From the NCBI RefSeq assembly GCF_014490785.1, contig NZ_CP051488.1:2108001-2172000 (forward strand): a stretch of 64,000 nt of DNA. The letters run 5' to 3'. A program made the translations under genes and the position numbers. The DNA is from Kosakonia sp. SMBL-WEM22. Its GTDB lineage: Bacteria; Pseudomonadota; Gammaproteobacteria; Enterobacterales; Enterobacteriaceae. Within the stretch, counting starts at the first letter, position 1. Each line of letters opens with the position of its first letter. Shown in pieces: positions 21,381-35,103 of this stretch. The notes under the pieces are model-generated. The model made no database searches, was not told the origin of the DNA, and saw only the letters and a list, made by a program, of their open reading frames with translations.

Positions 21381-22724
21381 TTAAATCACCCCCTGGGCGA
21401 TCATCGCGTCGGCGACTTTGACAAAGCCCGCGATGTTCGCGCCGCGCACGTAATGGGTCTGCTTCTCTTCGCCGCCGTACTCCACGCAGGCCTGGTGAAT
21501 ATCCAGCATGATATGCTGCAAGCGGGCATCCACCTCTTCAGCTTTCCAGCTTATGCGGCCCGCGTTCTGCGCCATTTCAAGCCCAGAGGTGGCGACACCA
21601 CCGGCATTCGCCGCTTTGCCGGGGGCAAAGAGCACGCCCGCGTCGAGGAAGAGGTCCGTCGCTTCGATGGTGGTTGGCATATTGGCCCCTTCGGCCACCG
21701 CTTTGACGCCGTTGGCGATAAGCGTCTGCGCGGCCTCAACGTCAAGCTCATTCTGCGTGGCGCAGGGCAGCGCAATATCGACCGGCACCGACCATGGCTG
21801 TTTCCCTTCCAGATAGGTCAGGCCAAACTCCCGCGCGTAATCGGCTACCCGACCGTCGCGGCTCGCCTTGATCTCGCACAGGCGCGCCAGTTTTTCCGCC
21901 GTGAAGCCCGCTTCATCCACCACCGTTCCCGCCGAGTCAGAGGCGGTGATCACACGCGCGCCGAGGGACATCGCTTTTTCAATCGCATACTGCGCAACAT
22001 TGCCGGAGCCGGAAACCGCCACGCGCATCCCTTCAAAGCCAAGGCCGTGGCGCTTGAGCATCGCCTCGGTGAAGTAGACCAGGCCATAACCGGTCGCTTC
22101 CGGGCGGATCAGGCTGCCGCCAAACGAGAGCCCTTTTCCGGTAAAGACGCAGGCGGTGTTATTAGAGAGCTTTTTCATCATCCCGGCCATAAAGCCCACT
22201 TCGCGCCCGCCGACGCCGATATCGCCCGCAGGCACATCGGTATCCGCGCCAAGGTGGCGATAAAGCTCGGTGATTAGCGCCTGGCAGAAGCGCATCACTT
22301 CGCCATCGCTTTTACCTTTAGGATTGAAATCGCTGCCCCCTTTACCGCCGCCCATCGGGAGCGTGGTAAGAGCATTTTTGAAAGTCTGTTCGAAGCCGAG
22401 GAACTTAAGAATCGATAAGTTCACCGAAGGGTGAAAACGCATGCCGCCTTTATAGGGGCCGATGGCAGAGCTGAACTGCACACGCCACGCGCGGTTAACC
22501 TGCACCTGGTTGCGATCGTCTACCCAGGCGACGCGGAACTGAATCACGCGCTCTGGCTCAACAAGGCGTTCAAGCAGTGAGAGCTGACGGTAGCGCGGGT
22601 TGGCTTCGAGAAAGGGCCAGAGGGTGCTCATCACTTCGCGAACGGCCTGGGAGAACTCCGGCTGGTGCGGGTCACGCTGATGAACGGTGTCGAGGAATGT
22701 TGCAAGGGAGGGGGTCTGATCCAT
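21381..22724 (-). CDS. gdhA: NADP-dependent glutamate dehydrogenase
   Basis: The product has 447 residues, as in E. coli. The catalytic Lys region is LPMGGGKGGSDF and the glutamate-binding segment KGGMRFHPSV is intact; the NADP Rossmann motif is VSGSGNVAQYA. The cytoplasmic hexamer aminates 2-oxoglutarate with ammonia when ammonia is plentiful. Start MDQTPSLATFLDTVHQ at 22724. The downstream REP array may protect the mRNA 3' end. Confidence 0.98.
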   Translation of the reverse strand: MDQTPSLATFLDTVHQRDPHQPEFSQAVREVMSTLWPFLEANPRYRQLSLLERLVEPERVIQFRVAWVDDRNQVQVNRAWRVQFSSAIGPYKGGMRFHPSVNLSILKFLGFEQTFKNALTTLPMGGGKGGSDFNPKGKSDGEVMRFCQALITELYRHLGADTDVPAGDIGVGGREVGFMAGMMKKLSNNTACVFTGKGLSFGGSLIRPEATGYGLVYFTEAMLKRHGLGFEGMRVAVSGSGNVAQYAIEKAMSLGARVITASDSAGTVVDEAGFTAEKLARLCEIKASRDGRVADYAREFGLTYLEGKQPWSVPVDIALPCATQNELDVEAAQTLIANGVKAVAEGANMPTTIEATDLFLDAGVLFAPGKAANAGGVATSGLEMAQNAGRISWKAEEVDARLQHIMLDIHQACVEYGGEEKQTHYVRGANIAGFVKVADAMIAQGVI

Positions 22725-22960
22725 AGATATAAGCGTCTCTTATTATGTTGATGAGTGTCATTGTGTTTGCAATGCGCAAAAAACGGGCGCTTTTCGACTA
22801 TAACATCGGCGATATGTCACGCCGCAAGGGAAAATCGCCCTCATCAGAGAAATTAAGAACCTGTTTACGGTCATAATAAAAAACGATGAAGCGGGAAACT
22901 AAAGTCCCGGAAAATAGATCCGTTATAGTAATTAGTGCAGTCAATCAGAAAGGAGAGGCT

Positions 22961-23248
22961 ATGAGCCGATTTACAGGCGTTGCCGCCGCGCTGTTGCTGA
23001 TCGCATCGGGCAGCGCGCTGGCGGATCGCTACCCGTCGCCGGGTGTGGAAGTGAATGTGCCGGCCGAAGTGTTCAGCAGCGGCGGGCAGACGCAAACGAC
23101 GCAGCCTTGCATGCAGTGCTGCGTCTACGGCAATCAAAATTACAGCGAAGGGTCGGTGATCAAAATGGAAGGGGTGCTGCTGCAGTGCCAGCGCGATGAA
23201 CGCACGATTTCCACTAATCCGCTGGTGTGGCGTCGCGTAAAACCTTAA
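22961..23248 (+). CDS. ynjH: YnjH, DUF1496 secreted small protein
   Basis: The start MSRFTGVAAALLLIASGSALA at 22961 follows AAAGGAG and gives 95 residues with a Sec signal peptide of about 21 residues; the frame extends to 22886 but that part is not conserved. The mature part has the DUF1496 core (EVNVPAEVFSSGGQ; CMQCCVYGNQNYSEG; LLQCQRDER) with four Cys, likely oxidised in the periplasm. Function unknown. Its end overlaps the 3' end of nudG by 35 bases in convergent orientation, as in E. coli. Confidence 0.93.
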   Translation: MSRFTGVAAALLLIASGSALADRYPSPGVEVNVPAEVFSSGGQTQTTQPCMQCCVYGNQNYSEGSVIKMEGVLLQCQRDERTISTNPLVWRRVKP

Positions 23249-23633
23249 ACGCCTCCAGCAGGGGGAGATCCGCCGGAGCCAGCGCATAGTTGCCCGCATC
23301 GGCGGGTGTCACCCACGCAAGCTCGCTGTGATAATGGCGCGTTGGCTCGCCTGCAAAGGTGCACACGTGCCAGGCGTGAAGCGTAATCAGCCGCTCTGAG
23401 ACTTCGCGCTGATGGCTGGCAACAAAACAGGCCGGCACCGCTTCGATACCCAACTCTTCACGCAGCTCGCGCACTAGCGCCTGCGGCTGCGTTTCGCCCG
23501 CTTCCACCTTGCCGCCCGCGAATTCCCATAGACCGGGTTGATCCGCGTGCGGCGGACGCCGGGCGAGCAGAATATGGCCGTCGCGCTCAATAATGGCGGC
23601 GACCACGTCGATGCTTTTTGGCGTCTGCGTCAT
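23214..23633 (-). CDS. nudG: Nudix hydrolase NudG (CTP pyrophosphohydrolase)
   Basis: The product has 139 residues. The full Nudix box is present: it starts at GGKVEAGET and ends at RELREELGI. Family knowledge: NudG prefers 5-methyl-dCTP, 5-hydroxy-CTP and 8-oxo-dGTP, cleaning damaged nucleotides from the pool. Its ATG overlaps the xthA stop codon (TGATG), so it is translationally coupled to a DNA repair gene. The 3' end overlaps ynjH. Confidence 0.96.
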   Translation of the reverse strand: MTQTPKSIDVVAAIIERDGHILLARRPPHADQPGLWEFAGGKVEAGETQPQALVRELREELGIEAVPACFVASHQREVSERLITLHAWHVCTFAGEPTRHYHSELAWVTPADAGNYALAPADLPLLEAFKVLRDATPAD

Positions 23634-24439
23634 CAGAGTTTAAACGTCGCCCAGACCGGCGCATGGTCAGAGGGTTTTTCCATACCGCGGATGTCGTAAT
23701 CGATACCGGTCTCGATGCAGCGCTCCGCCAGCGGCTGGCTTGCCATCAGCAGATCGATACGCAGCCCGCGGTTGTCATCAAAGCCTCTGGAGCGGTAATC
23801 AAACCACGAGAAGCGATCCGTGGTCTCCGGGTTGGCGGCGCGGTAGGTATCCACCAGCCCCCAGTTTTTCAGACGTTCCATCCACTCACGCTCTTCCGGC
23901 AGGAAGGAGCATTTACCGGTACGCAGCCAGCGCTTGCGGTTCTCTTCCCCGATACCGATATCGAGATCCGTCGGGCTGATATTCATATCACCCATGATCA
24001 GCACCGGGTTCTCGCGCTTCAGCTCATTCTCGAGGAAGTGTTGCAGATCCTGGTAGAACTTCTCTTTTGCCGGGAACTTGATCGGATGGTCGCGGCTTTC
24101 GCCCTGCGGGAAGTAGCCGTTAATTACCGTGATGTTGCCAAGCGGGGAGGGGATCTCCGCCATGATGATACGACGCTGTGCCTCTTCGCCATCTTCCGGA
24201 AAGCCGCGACGCACCAGTACAGGCGTCTCTTTGGTCAGCAGCGCCACGCCGTAGTGACCCTTCTGCCCGTGATAAAAGACGTTGTAACCGAGACGCGCCA
24301 CCTCTTCGAGGGGGAACATATCGTCATGCACTTTCGTCTCCTGCAGACCAATCACATCGGGCTGGTGTTGTTCGACGATTGCCTGAAGCTGGTGGGGTCT
24401 GGCGCGCAGGCCGTTGATATTGAACGAGACAAATTTCAT
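23633..24439 (-). CDS. xthA: Exonuclease III XthA
   Basis: The start [18 protein letters not shown] at 24439 gives 268 residues, as in E. coli; the frame extends four codons further. The EEP/AP endonuclease signatures are present: [19 protein letters not shown] (metal Glu34), [11 protein letters not shown] (Asp151/Asn153), and the C-terminal KPSDHAPVW with catalytic His. It is the main AP endonuclease and 3' repair phosphatase of base excision repair. It forms a coupled pair with nudG. Confidence 0.98.
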   Translation of the reverse strand: MKFVSFNINGLRARPHQLQAIVEQHQPDVIGLQETKVHDDMFPLEEVARLGYNVFYHGQKGHYGVALLTKETPVLVRRGFPEDGEEAQRRIIMAEIPSPLGNITVINGYFPQGESRDHPIKFPAKEKFYQDLQHFLENELKRENPVLIMGDMNISPTDLDIGIGEENRKRWLRTGKCSFLPEEREWMERLKNWGLVDTYRAANPETTDRFSWFDYRSRGFDDNRGLRIDLLMASQPLAERCIETGIDYDIRGMEKPSDHAPVWATFKL

Positions 24440-24569
24440 AGTCGCAGCCACTTAATGGGGTGAAAGATGCAGGAATGTTATCAGAGTTTACTTTCAATCA
24501 CTGCCACTTATTCCGAAGCTCATCGCGTCTGCGCAAAAATCAGGCCAGCTGCCTCTTTTCAGGGCGCGA

Positions 24570-24800
24570 TGCGCCAAAATGGGGCATGTTGTCAGAATTA
24601 ATTTCGTGGACGATCACAGTTCCAGAATTAAATTTCATAAATGCATAAACTATCGCTAAATCCCGCCCTGGTTCGCCGCAATATCTAAAATTATTCACTT
24701 TTTATGCATGATATGTGCATAGCGGCTGGTTGTAAGTTATTGAAATAACGTTGATGCACGCCGTTTATGCATTTTTGCCTCTGGCTGGCACGAAGCGTGC
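24570..24800 (+). promoter_or_regulatory. astC regulatory region: NtrC site, ArgR-like boxes, sigma-54 promoter
   Basis: The 433-base gap between xthA and astC has no gene. TGCGCCAAAATGGGGCA (24570-24586) fits the NtrC pattern TGC-N11-GCA. Two A/T-rich ArgR-like boxes are near 24631-24648 and 24691-24710. The -24/-12 element TGGCACGAAGCGTGCA has GG at 24787-24788 and GC at 24799-24800, ten bases apart. Transcription would start near 24812, 60 bases before astC. The arrangement matches the known nitrogen and arginine control of the E. coli ast operon. Confidence 0.75.
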
Positions 24801-24872
24801 AATCTACATTAAGGGCGAAAACGTCATTTTTATTAACATTTTTTCAACTATTTATTTACCGGTGAGGTCGCT

Positions 24873-26089
24873 ATGTCTCTGTCTGTTACGCGTGAAAATT
24901 TCGATCAATGGATGCTGCCGGTCTACGCGCCTGCGCCGTTTATACCGGTTCGCGGCGAAGGCTCACGCCTGTGGGATCAGCAGGGCACGGAGTACATCGA
25001 CTTCGCCGGCGGCATTGCAGTTAACGCCCTGGGCCACGCTAACCCGGTGCTGTGCAACGCATTAAGCGAGCAGGCGGCGAAGTTCTGGCATACCGGCAAT
25101 GGCTACACCAACGAGCCGGCGCTGCGGCTGGCAAAACGGCTGATTGATGCCACCTTCGCCGATCGCGTCTTCTTTTGTAACTCCGGGGCGGAAGCCAACG
25201 AAGCGGCGCTGAAGCTGGCGCGTAAATATGCCCACGACACATTCGGCGCGCAGAAGAGCGGCATTGTCGCCTTCAAAAATGCCTTCCATGGCCGCACGCT
25301 CTTTACCGTCAGCGCCGGTGGTCAGCCCGCCTATTCGCAGGATTTCGCGCCGCTGCCGCCGCAGATCCAGCATGCTACTTTTAACGATCTCGCCTCTGCC
25401 AGCGCCCTGATTAACGACGATACCTGCGCGGTGATTGTTGAGCCGATGCAGGGCGAGGGCGGCGTAGTACCGGCCGATCCAGCTTTTTTACAGGGGCTGC
25501 GCGAGATCTGCTCCCGCCACAATGCGCTGCTGATTTTTGATGAGGTACAGACCGGCGTTGGCCGCACCGGCGAACTCTATGCCTACATGCACTATGGCGT
25601 GACGCCGGATGTGTTAACCACCGCAAAAGCGCTGGGCGGCGGCTTTCCGATTGGCGCGATGCTCACCACTGAGACCTTTGGCAAGGTAATGAATGTCGGC
25701 ACCCACGGCACCACCTATGGCGGTAACCCGCTGGCGGGCGCAGTGGCAGGCGCGCTGCTTGATACCGTCAACACCCCACAAATGCTCAACGGCGTCAAAC
25801 AGCGCCATGAGTGGTTCACCGAGCAGCTTACCGCCATCAACGCCCGCCATCTGCTGTTTAGCGATATTCGCGGCCTTGGGCTGTTAATCGGCTGCCAGCT
25901 GGTACCCGCCTTTAGCGGTAAAGCGAAGCAGATCTCCCAGCTGGCGGCAGCGGAAGGGGTGATGGTGCTGATCGCCGGTGGCAACGTGCTGCGCTTCGCC
26001 CCGGCGCTGAACATCAGTGAAGAGGAGGTGCGCATCGGTCTTGAGCGCTTTGCCCGCGCCTGTGAAAAATTCCTCTCGGAGAGCACAAC

Positions 26090-26093
<4 letters not shown>
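24873..26093 (+). CDS. astC: Succinylornithine transaminase AstC
   Basis: The product has 406 residues, equal to E. coli AstC. It is a class III PLP aminotransferase: the PLP Lys is in [13 protein letters not shown] near residue 250, with [17 protein letters not shown] and [14 protein letters not shown] as cofactor and substrate segments. It transfers the amino group of N2-succinylornithine to 2-oxoglutarate, step three of the AST pathway, and overlaps in activity with ArgD. It is first in a five-gene operon under a sigma-54 promoter; its stop overlaps astA by four bases. Confidence 0.97.
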
Positions 26094-29936
<3,843 letters not shown>

Positions 29937-29947
29937 GCGGAGGCGGT

Positions 29948-30913
29948 ATGGAGAACTTTCTGGCAGCAACCATTGCCGGCGATATTCCACGCAAGATGTC
30001 CGGCGAAGCGGGCGGCATTCACTGGTTGTGGCATGAGCAGGGGATACTTGAGCTGGTACCGCCGCAGGCGACAGGACGTTCGCTGGTGATCTCCTGCGCC
30101 ATTCACGGCAATGAGACGGCACCGGTAGAGCTTATCGATCAACTGCTGCACAACCTCTTTTCCGGAGAGCAGCCGTTGAGCTGGCGACTGCTGATTATTC
30201 TCGGCAATCCGCAGGCGTTGGCGCAGGGTAAGCGCTATATCAAAAGCGATCTCAACCGCATGTTCGGCGGGCGCTGGCAGCAGCTTCCGCCGAGTGATGA
30301 AACCATCCGCGCGGCGCAGCTTGAGCGGGCAGTGACGCACTTTTTCTCTGAGGGTAACGAGACGCGCTGGCATCTCGATCTGCATACGGCCATTCGCGGC
30401 TCGCACCATGTGCGCTTTGGCGTTCTGCCGCAGCGCGCCACGCTGTGGGATGAGTCTTTCCTCACGTGGCTCGGCGCAGCCGGGCTTGAAGCGCTGGTGT
30501 TCCACCAGGCGCCAGGCGGAACCTTTACCCACTTCAGTTGTGAAAGCTTCGATGCGCTCGCCTGCACGCTGGAGCTGGGTAAAGCGCTGCCGTTTGGTGC
30601 CAACGACTTAAGCCAGTTTCAGCGCACCGCCTGGGCTTTGGCGGCGCTGCTTGCCGGCGAGCCCGCACCTGAGACTGAGCTTGCTCCGCTGCGTTACCGG
30701 GTGGTGCAGCAACTCACCCGGCGCAGCGAGGCGTTTACCCTCTATATGGACAATGAGACGCTGAACTTTACCCCGTTCAGTGAAGGTACGCTGCTGGCAG
30801 AGGATCGCGGCGAGCGCTATGTAGTGACGCACCCGCAGGAGTATGTGCTGTTTCCCAACCCCAATGTCGAGATTGGATTACGCGCCGGATTGATGCTGGA
30901 AAAAATAGCGTAA
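29948..30913 (+). CDS. astE: Succinylglutamate desuccinylase AstE
   Basis: The product has 321 residues of the M14 zinc carboxypeptidase-like AspA/AstE family. Zinc ligands His and Glu are in [16 protein letters not shown] and the third His in [13 protein letters not shown]. It splits succinylglutamate to glutamate and succinate, the last step of the AST pathway. It starts 11 bases after astB and ends the operon before a strong terminator. The start [11 protein letters not shown] has GCGGAGGCGG upstream. Confidence 0.96.
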   Translation: MENFLAATIAGDIPRKMSGEAGGIHWLWHEQGILELVPPQATGRSLVISCAIHGNETAPVELIDQLLHNLFSGEQPLSWRLLIILGNPQALAQGKRYIKSDLNRMFGGRWQQLPPSDETIRAAQLERAVTHFFSEGNETRWHLDLHTAIRGSHHVRFGVLPQRATLWDESFLTWLGAAGLEALVFHQAPGGTFTHFSCESFDALACTLELGKALPFGANDLSQFQRTAWALAALLAGEPAPETELAPLRYRVVQQLTRRSEAFTLYMDNETLNFTPFSEGTLLAEDRGERYVVTHPQEYVLFPNPNVEIGLRAGLMLEKIA

Positions 30914-30916
30914 CGT

Positions 30917-30945
30917 AAGCCCTGCAAATGCAGGGCTTATTTTTA
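30917..30945 (+). terminator. Rho-independent terminator of the ast operon
   Basis: AAGCCCTGC and GCAGGGCTT form a 9-bp stem with an AAAT loop, followed by ATTTTTAC, directly after the astE stop. Confidence 0.9.
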
Positions 30946-31222
30946 CTCTTTAAATCTATTACGGAATTATCTTGTTGAGTGCTGAAAAAAATAGCATACT
31001 CAGTTTTTACCTGTCTCCATAAAAAACTTACATTTCAGCGGCTTGTCTATTTATTTTTCCACTCTTCACCGTTTATCCTTATTTCCTTCATATTTGATTA
31101 AATCCTCACTTTTATACTTTCACTGTTTTACCATCGCTCTGATTAATTGACGCTTGAAGCGCTAAAGTGATTAGCGTCAACACGGCAACCGCCGTATATA
31201 AAACTGAAGTAAGGAAGATATT
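30946..31222 (+). promoter_or_regulatory. spy upstream region with possible CpxR box
   Basis: The gap between astE and spy has no gene and is AT-rich. On the minus strand GTAAAACAGTGAAAG (about 31117-31131) resembles the CpxR pattern of two GTAAA-like halves; spy is a known Cpx and Bae target in E. coli. TATATAAAA near 31195 may contain the -10 box. A BaeR site was not identified by eye. Confidence 0.35.
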
Positions 31223-31705
31223 ATGCGTAAATTGACTGCCCTGTTTGTTGCCTCTACCCTGGCCTTTGGTGCTGCAAGCCTTGCGCACGCTGATGATGCG
31301 CCGGCTGCACCGGCTGATGCCAAACCGATGATGCATCATCACAAAGGAAAAGGGCCGCATGAGATGATGTTCCAGGGCCTGAATCTTACCGATGCGCAGA
31401 AAGCGCAGATCCGCGACATCATGAAGAGCCAGCGTGAAGAGATGAAACGTCCGCCAGTAGAAGAGCTGCGCGCGATGCATGAGATCGTCGCCAGCGACAG
31501 CTTCGATAAAACCAAAGCCGAGGCGCAAATCAATAAGATGGATGAGCAGCGCAAAGCCGACATGCTCAGACATATGGAAACCCAGAACAAGATTTACAAC
31601 ATTCTGACGCCGGAACAGAAAAAACAGTTCAATGCTAATTTTGAGAAGCGTCTGACAGAACGTCCTGCCGCAGGCGATAAAATGCCTCCTGCACCGGCTG
31701 AATAA
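31223..31705 (+). CDS. spy: Periplasmic ATP-independent chaperone Spy
   Basis: The product has 160 residues. A Sec signal peptide of about 23 residues ends at AHA-DD. The mature protein is helical and Met/His-rich at its N-terminus. The two LTxxQ motifs of the CpxP/Spy family are present (NLTDAQKAQ and ILTPEQKKQ). Spy is a cradle-shaped dimer that shields unfolding proteins and is strongly induced by envelope stress. Monocistronic, with a long terminator following. Confidence 0.96.
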   Translation: MRKLTALFVASTLAFGAASLAHADDAPAAPADAKPMMHHHKGKGPHEMMFQGLNLTDAQKAQIRDIMKSQREEMKRPPVEELRAMHEIVASDSFDKTKAEAQINKMDEQRKADMLRHMETQNKIYNILTPEQKKQFNANFEKRLTERPAAGDKMPPAPAE

Positions 31706-31725
31706 TTTAGTCGACCCTTCTTAAG

Positions 31726-31781
31726 ACCGCCGGTTTTGCCCATCGCCAGTAGCACATGATGGGCAGAACCGGCGGTTTTTT
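31726..31781 (+). terminator. Long-stem terminator of spy
   Basis: ACCGCCGGTTTTGCCCATC pairs with GATGGGCAGAACCGGCGGT (19 bp, one G-U pair) around a 14-base loop, followed by six T. It is an unusually long and stable hairpin. Confidence 0.9.
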
Positions 31782-32014
31782 CTCGCCTGCCTCTTGTCAG
31801 CCGCCACCGGCGCGGTATCCTCGTTGTTCCTGTGTGCCCGAAGTTGCTACTTATCTGAAGTTTATACTTTTTTACATCTCTGGTTACGTCGTAGCCTAAG
31901 GCATCGCTGCCAGGCTGCCGATAACCTGTTTATAGCAATGTGAACGAAAACAAGAATGCACGCTGCTCGCAGAAGCAGCGGCGCAGCCTATCGCTGTGCT
32001 ATTCAGGAGTGATG
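31782..32014. other. Gap between spy terminator and ves
   Basis: No gene or clear operator is seen. A frame running into ves from 31940 has no ribosome binding site and is not conserved. A sigma-70 promoter for ves should lie here but none stands out. Confidence 0.4.
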
Positions 32015-32569
32015 ATGGAATTCTTTGATATTCGCAAAATGCCAGTCAATCTCTGGCGAAATGGTGCAGGCGAAACGCGGGAAATATGCTGCTTTCCCCC
32101 CGCAACCCGCGAATTTAACTGGCGCGCCAGCATTGCCTCGCTGGCTGGGAATGGCGAATTTTCACCTTTTCCGGGCGTTGATCGCGTCATAACGCTGATT
32201 GAAGGCGGGGAAGTGACGCTCAACGGTGGCAGTGTGCGGCATACCTTAAAACGCCACCAGCCTTTTACCTTCGCAGGGGATCAGCCGGTCAAGGCTGAAC
32301 TTTGCGAAGGCCGTATGTCGATGGATTTTAATATTATGACCCGTCGCGATCGCTGCCAGGCGAACGTGCGAATTGCCGATCGTACCTTCACCACCTTCGG
32401 TTCGCGCGGCGGTGTGGTCTTTGTGCTGAGCGGCGCATGGCAGTTGGGCGATAAACTGCTCACCGCCGATCAGGGCGCCTGCTGGCAGGAGGGGAGGCAG
32501 ACCCTGCGGCTGCTGCGCGCCGAAGGGCAATTACTCTTTAGCGAGATCACGTGGCTGGCCGGGCATTAA
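32015..32569 (+). CDS. ves: Ves, HutD-family cupin-like protein
   Basis: Two adjacent ATGs (32012, 32015) follow CAGGAG; 32015 ([19 protein letters not shown]) matches E. coli and gives 184 residues. The HutD/Ves double-stranded beta-helix motifs are visible: [35 protein letters not shown], and [11 protein letters not shown]. In E. coli Ves is a cold- and stress-induced protein of unknown activity. Its stop overlaps the convergent cho gene by four bases. Confidence 0.95.
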   Translation: MEFFDIRKMPVNLWRNGAGETREICCFPPATREFNWRASIASLAGNGEFSPFPGVDRVITLIEGGEVTLNGGSVRHTLKRHQPFTFAGDQPVKAELCEGRMSMDFNIMTRRDRCQANVRIADRTFTTFGSRGGVVFVLSGAWQLGDKLLTADQGACWQEGRQTLRLLRAEGQLLFSEITWLAGH

Positions 32570-33429
32570 GCCAGCTCAACGATCTCGTGCTCGCCCGACA
32601 GCAGCGGTTTACAGAGAATTTTATAGCCATCGTGATCGAACCCGGCGGGTGTGCGTAGCAAGGCTGCCGCCTCGCCTGGCGTGTTGACCGAACCCAGCCA
32701 GAGCCAGTTATGGATGATGTGGTACTGCGTCATCTCGCCAAAGCTCTCTTTTAAGCCGATCGGCCCCTGCCACGGCCAGCACACCAGCTGCATGCGCGCC
32801 ATCGCGGCGAGAAAACGGCTGTTGTGCTCTTCCACGCTCTCTTTTCCGCAGCAGGCACCAGCGCAGCGTTTTAACGCCGAGCGAAAGCAGGGGCGGCCGC
32901 GGCTGAGCGGTTCAAGACCCAGCAGGCCGTAACAGAGCTTCTCTTCATCGGCGATAGATTGCAGCGCCTGCAGCGCTGTGCGCCGGTTGGCAAACAGGCC
33001 AAAAAGATGCGGCGATGAGGAGAAGTCTACTTCGCGGGCGTAGACCACCTGCGGTTTCCCATCCTCCACGCGCAGCGAGCAGAGCTGGCGATTACGGCGC
33101 AGGCGTTTATTAAACAGCGGCTGCTGCTCTTTAATCAGCCTGGCTTCCAGCAGCAGCGCGCCAATCTCACCGGCGGTGCAGATCCAGCTGACGCGCCGGG
33201 ACTGGCGCAGCATCGAGGCTTCATCCGGGGTACGGAAATGGGACATTACCCGGCTGCGAATATTGACGCTTTTGCCGATGTAGAGCGGCATCGCCTCGCT
33301 GTCGCCATGAAAAATATAGACGCCAGGGTGCTTAGGCATCGCCTCAAGCCACTGACGCAAATGCTCTGGATATTCATAGATTGCCGCCGCCTCAAATGAA
33401 AGACGCGGGGCCGATTGACGCCTTGCCAC
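32566..33429 (-). CDS. cho: Excinuclease Cho (UvrC homologue)
   Basis: Translation starts at GTG 33429 (GTG GCA AGG CGT), with AGGAG upstream, giving 287 residues. The N-terminal GIY-YIG nuclease domain is readable ([27 protein letters not shown]). A UvrC-like Cys-rich segment follows ([15 protein letters not shown]). Unlike UvrC it lacks the C-terminal nuclease. Cho makes the 3' incision in nucleotide excision repair at bulky lesions. A LexA box lies 16-31 bases upstream of the start, as expected for an SOS gene. Confidence 0.96.
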   Translation of the reverse strand: MARRQSAPRLSFEAAAIYEYPEHLRQWLEAMPKHPGVYIFHGDSEAMPLYIGKSVNIRSRVMSHFRTPDEASMLRQSRRVSWICTAGEIGALLLEARLIKEQQPLFNKRLRRNRQLCSLRVEDGKPQVVYAREVDFSSSPHLFGLFANRRTALQALQSIADEEKLCYGLLGLEPLSRGRPCFRSALKRCAGACCGKESVEEHNSRFLAAMARMQLVCWPWQGPIGLKESFGEMTQYHIIHNWLWLGSVNTPGEAAALLRTPAGFDHDGYKILCKPLLSGEHEIVELA

Positions 33430-33444
33430 ACGGAACTCCTGATA

Positions 33445-33460
33445 CTGGTTACTTGTACAG
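33445..33460 (-). promoter_or_regulatory. LexA (SOS) box of cho
   Basis: Minus strand CTGTACAAGTAACCAG fits CTGT-N8-ACAG with one mismatch (CCAG). It is centred about 24 bases upstream of the cho GTG, where LexA would block transcription. cho is a known LexA target in E. coli. Confidence 0.7.
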
Positions 33461-33535
33461 TGTAGCAGGGTGCTTCAGGTTAAAAAAGAAACATTTGGAA
33501 AGAACTGGTAAGTGCGGAGGGAAGGCGGGAGATGT

Positions 33536-33592
33536 CACCGCTTCGCTTATCAGGCCTACAGCGTATCTGTAGGCCTGAGTGGGCGTCACGGT
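33536..33592. repeat. REP remnant between nadE and cho
   Basis: GCTTATCAGGCCTACAG and CTGTAGGCCTGAGTGGGCG are REP arms of the type found in the two arrays, here reduced to one degenerate unit next to the nadE stop codon. Confidence 0.5.
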
Positions 33593-34423
33593 TTACTGCT
33601 TTTTCCAGAAATCATCGAAAATAGTGATGGGCGGACGGCGCTTGTGCTCGGTCTTCACATACCAGCCCTCAATAATGCGGGCGGTCGCTTCATCCAGCTT
33701 TTTGCCTTCCAGATAGTCGTCGATATTCTCGTAGGTGACGCCGAGCGCCGCTTCATCCGGCAGAGAAGGGCGATCATCTTCCAGATCGGCAGTCGGCGCT
33801 TTCTTATAGAGATGCTCGGGGCAGCCCAGGTGTGCCAGCAGCTGTTTGCCCTGACGCTTATTGAGGCGGAAGAGCGGGTTAATATCGGTGCCGCCATCGC
33901 CATACTTGGTGTAGAACCCGGTGACCGCTTCGGCGGCATGATCGGTTCCGACAACGATCCCTTTGCACATCCCGGCGATGCTGTACTGCGCTTTCATACG
34001 CTCGCGCGCTTTCTCATTCCCACGCACAAAGTCGCTCAGCTCAATGCCGGTATCGCGCAGTGCCTGCTCGCTTGCCAGCACCGACGCTTTGATATTCACG
34101 GTCAGAACGCGGTCAGGTTTGATAAAGGCAATCGCGTCCTGGCAATCCTGTTCATCTGCCTGCGCGCCATAGGGCAGACGCACGGCGATAAACTGTAACT
34201 CGCTGTCGCCGCTCTCTTCACGCAGCTCGGAGATGGCTAACTGGGAGATTTTTCCCGCCAGCGTCGAGTCCTGACCACCGCTAATGCCAAGCACCAGCGA
34301 CTTAATAAAGGGATAGGTTTTCAGATACGTTTTCAGAAAATCCACGCTGCGGCGAACTTCTTCTTCGGCATTGATAGTTGGCTTGACGCCCAGTGCCTGA
34401 ATAATCTCTTGTTGCAGAGCCAT
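33593..34423 (-). CDS. nadE: NAD synthetase, ammonia-dependent
   Basis: The start [18 protein letters not shown] at 34423 has GGAGGGG upstream and gives 276 residues, like E. coli; the frame extends 17 codons further to 34474 without conservation. The ATP-pyrophosphatase loop is [10 protein letters not shown] near residue 46; [17 protein letters not shown] is the conserved C-terminal segment. It lacks a glutaminase domain, so it uses ammonia to amidate deamido-NAD in the last step of NAD synthesis. It is divergent from osmE. Confidence 0.97.
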   Translation of the reverse strand: MALQQEIIQALGVKPTINAEEEVRRSVDFLKTYLKTYPFIKSLVLGISGGQDSTLAGKISQLAISELREESGDSELQFIAVRLPYGAQADEQDCQDAIAFIKPDRVLTVNIKASVLASEQALRDTGIELSDFVRGNEKARERMKAQYSIAGMCKGIVVGTDHAAEAVTGFYTKYGDGGTDINPLFRLNKRQGKQLLAHLGCPEHLYKKAPTADLEDDRPSLPDEAALGVTYENIDDYLEGKKLDEATARIIEGWYVKTEHKRRPPITIFDDFWKKQ

Positions 34424-34675
34424 TAACCCCTCCGTTGTTGAATCCTGCTGTGCAGGTTGCAAATAGTTATTCATTAAAGCTAACCCCTTAGTGAGAAAAC
34501 GACAAGGTTCACAGTTTTGCGTGCGGATATTTACGCCGATTCAGGCCGTTTACGCACTTTTATTAGATTTTTCTGAAAGATATATCATTTTCTGTCTCAA
34601 GTTGAAAAAACTAATATTATATTCCAGGCTTAGTTAACACGCTGATACAGAAGCGGATACTAAAGAGGATGGAAT

Positions 34676-35044
34676 ATGAATAAGAATATCGCAGGAATTC
34701 TGGGCGCCGCAGCAGTACTGACTATGCTGGCAGGTTGTACCGCTTACGATCGCGCGAAAGATCAGGTTAGTCAGCCGGTCGTTAAAGATGTGAAAAAAGG
34801 GATGAGCCGCCAGCAGGTAATGCAGATCGCAGGCCGTCCTTCTTCAGAAGTGAGCATGGTTCACGCTCGTGGTACCTGCCAGACCTATATCCTGGGTCAG
34901 CGTAACGGCAAAACTGAAACCTACTTCGTCGCACTGGATGACACCGGTCACGTGCTGAACTCGGGTTACCAGACCTGTGCCGAATACGACACCGATCCGC
35001 AGGCACCGCAGCAGCAGTCACAGCAGAAAAAACCTCTGCAGTAA
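34676..35044 (+). CDS. osmE: Osmotically induced lipoprotein OsmE
   Basis: The product has 122 residues. The signal peptide ends in a lipobox (LAGC, Cys21), so it is a lipoprotein; the residue after Cys is Thr, which favours outer membrane sorting. The mature part has the SmpA/OmlA-like BamE fold ([18 protein letters not shown]...). A Gln-rich tail (about 15 residues) is longer than in E. coli. The gene is osmotically and sigma-S controlled in E. coli. Start [13 protein letters not shown] follows GAGGATGG. Confidence 0.95.
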   Translation: MNKNIAGILGAAAVLTMLAGCTAYDRAKDQVSQPVVKDVKKGMSRQQVMQIAGRPSSEVSMVHARGTCQTYILGQRNGKTETYFVALDDTGHVLNSGYQTCAEYDTDPQAPQQQSQQKKPLQ

Positions 35045-35070
35045 TTTTTTTGCCTTTGCCTGAGCACATA

Positions 35071-35097
35071 AAAAACCGGCCAACTGGCCGGTTTTTT
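35071..35097. terminator. Bidirectional terminator between osmE and katE
   Basis: ACCGGCC and GGCCGGT (7-bp stem, AACT loop) are flanked by five A on the left and seven T on the right, so it can end both the osmE (+) and katE (-) transcripts. Confidence 0.9.
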
Positions 35098-35103
35098 TAT
35101 GCT

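Noticed and set aside
20971..21384. A 137-codon open frame with repeated segments
   Set aside because: Same cause: the 105-base REP array between topB and gdhA.
24460..24648. 62-codon open frame upstream of astC
   Set aside because: It overlaps the NtrC site and ArgR-like boxes of the ast promoter region and has no ribosome binding site.
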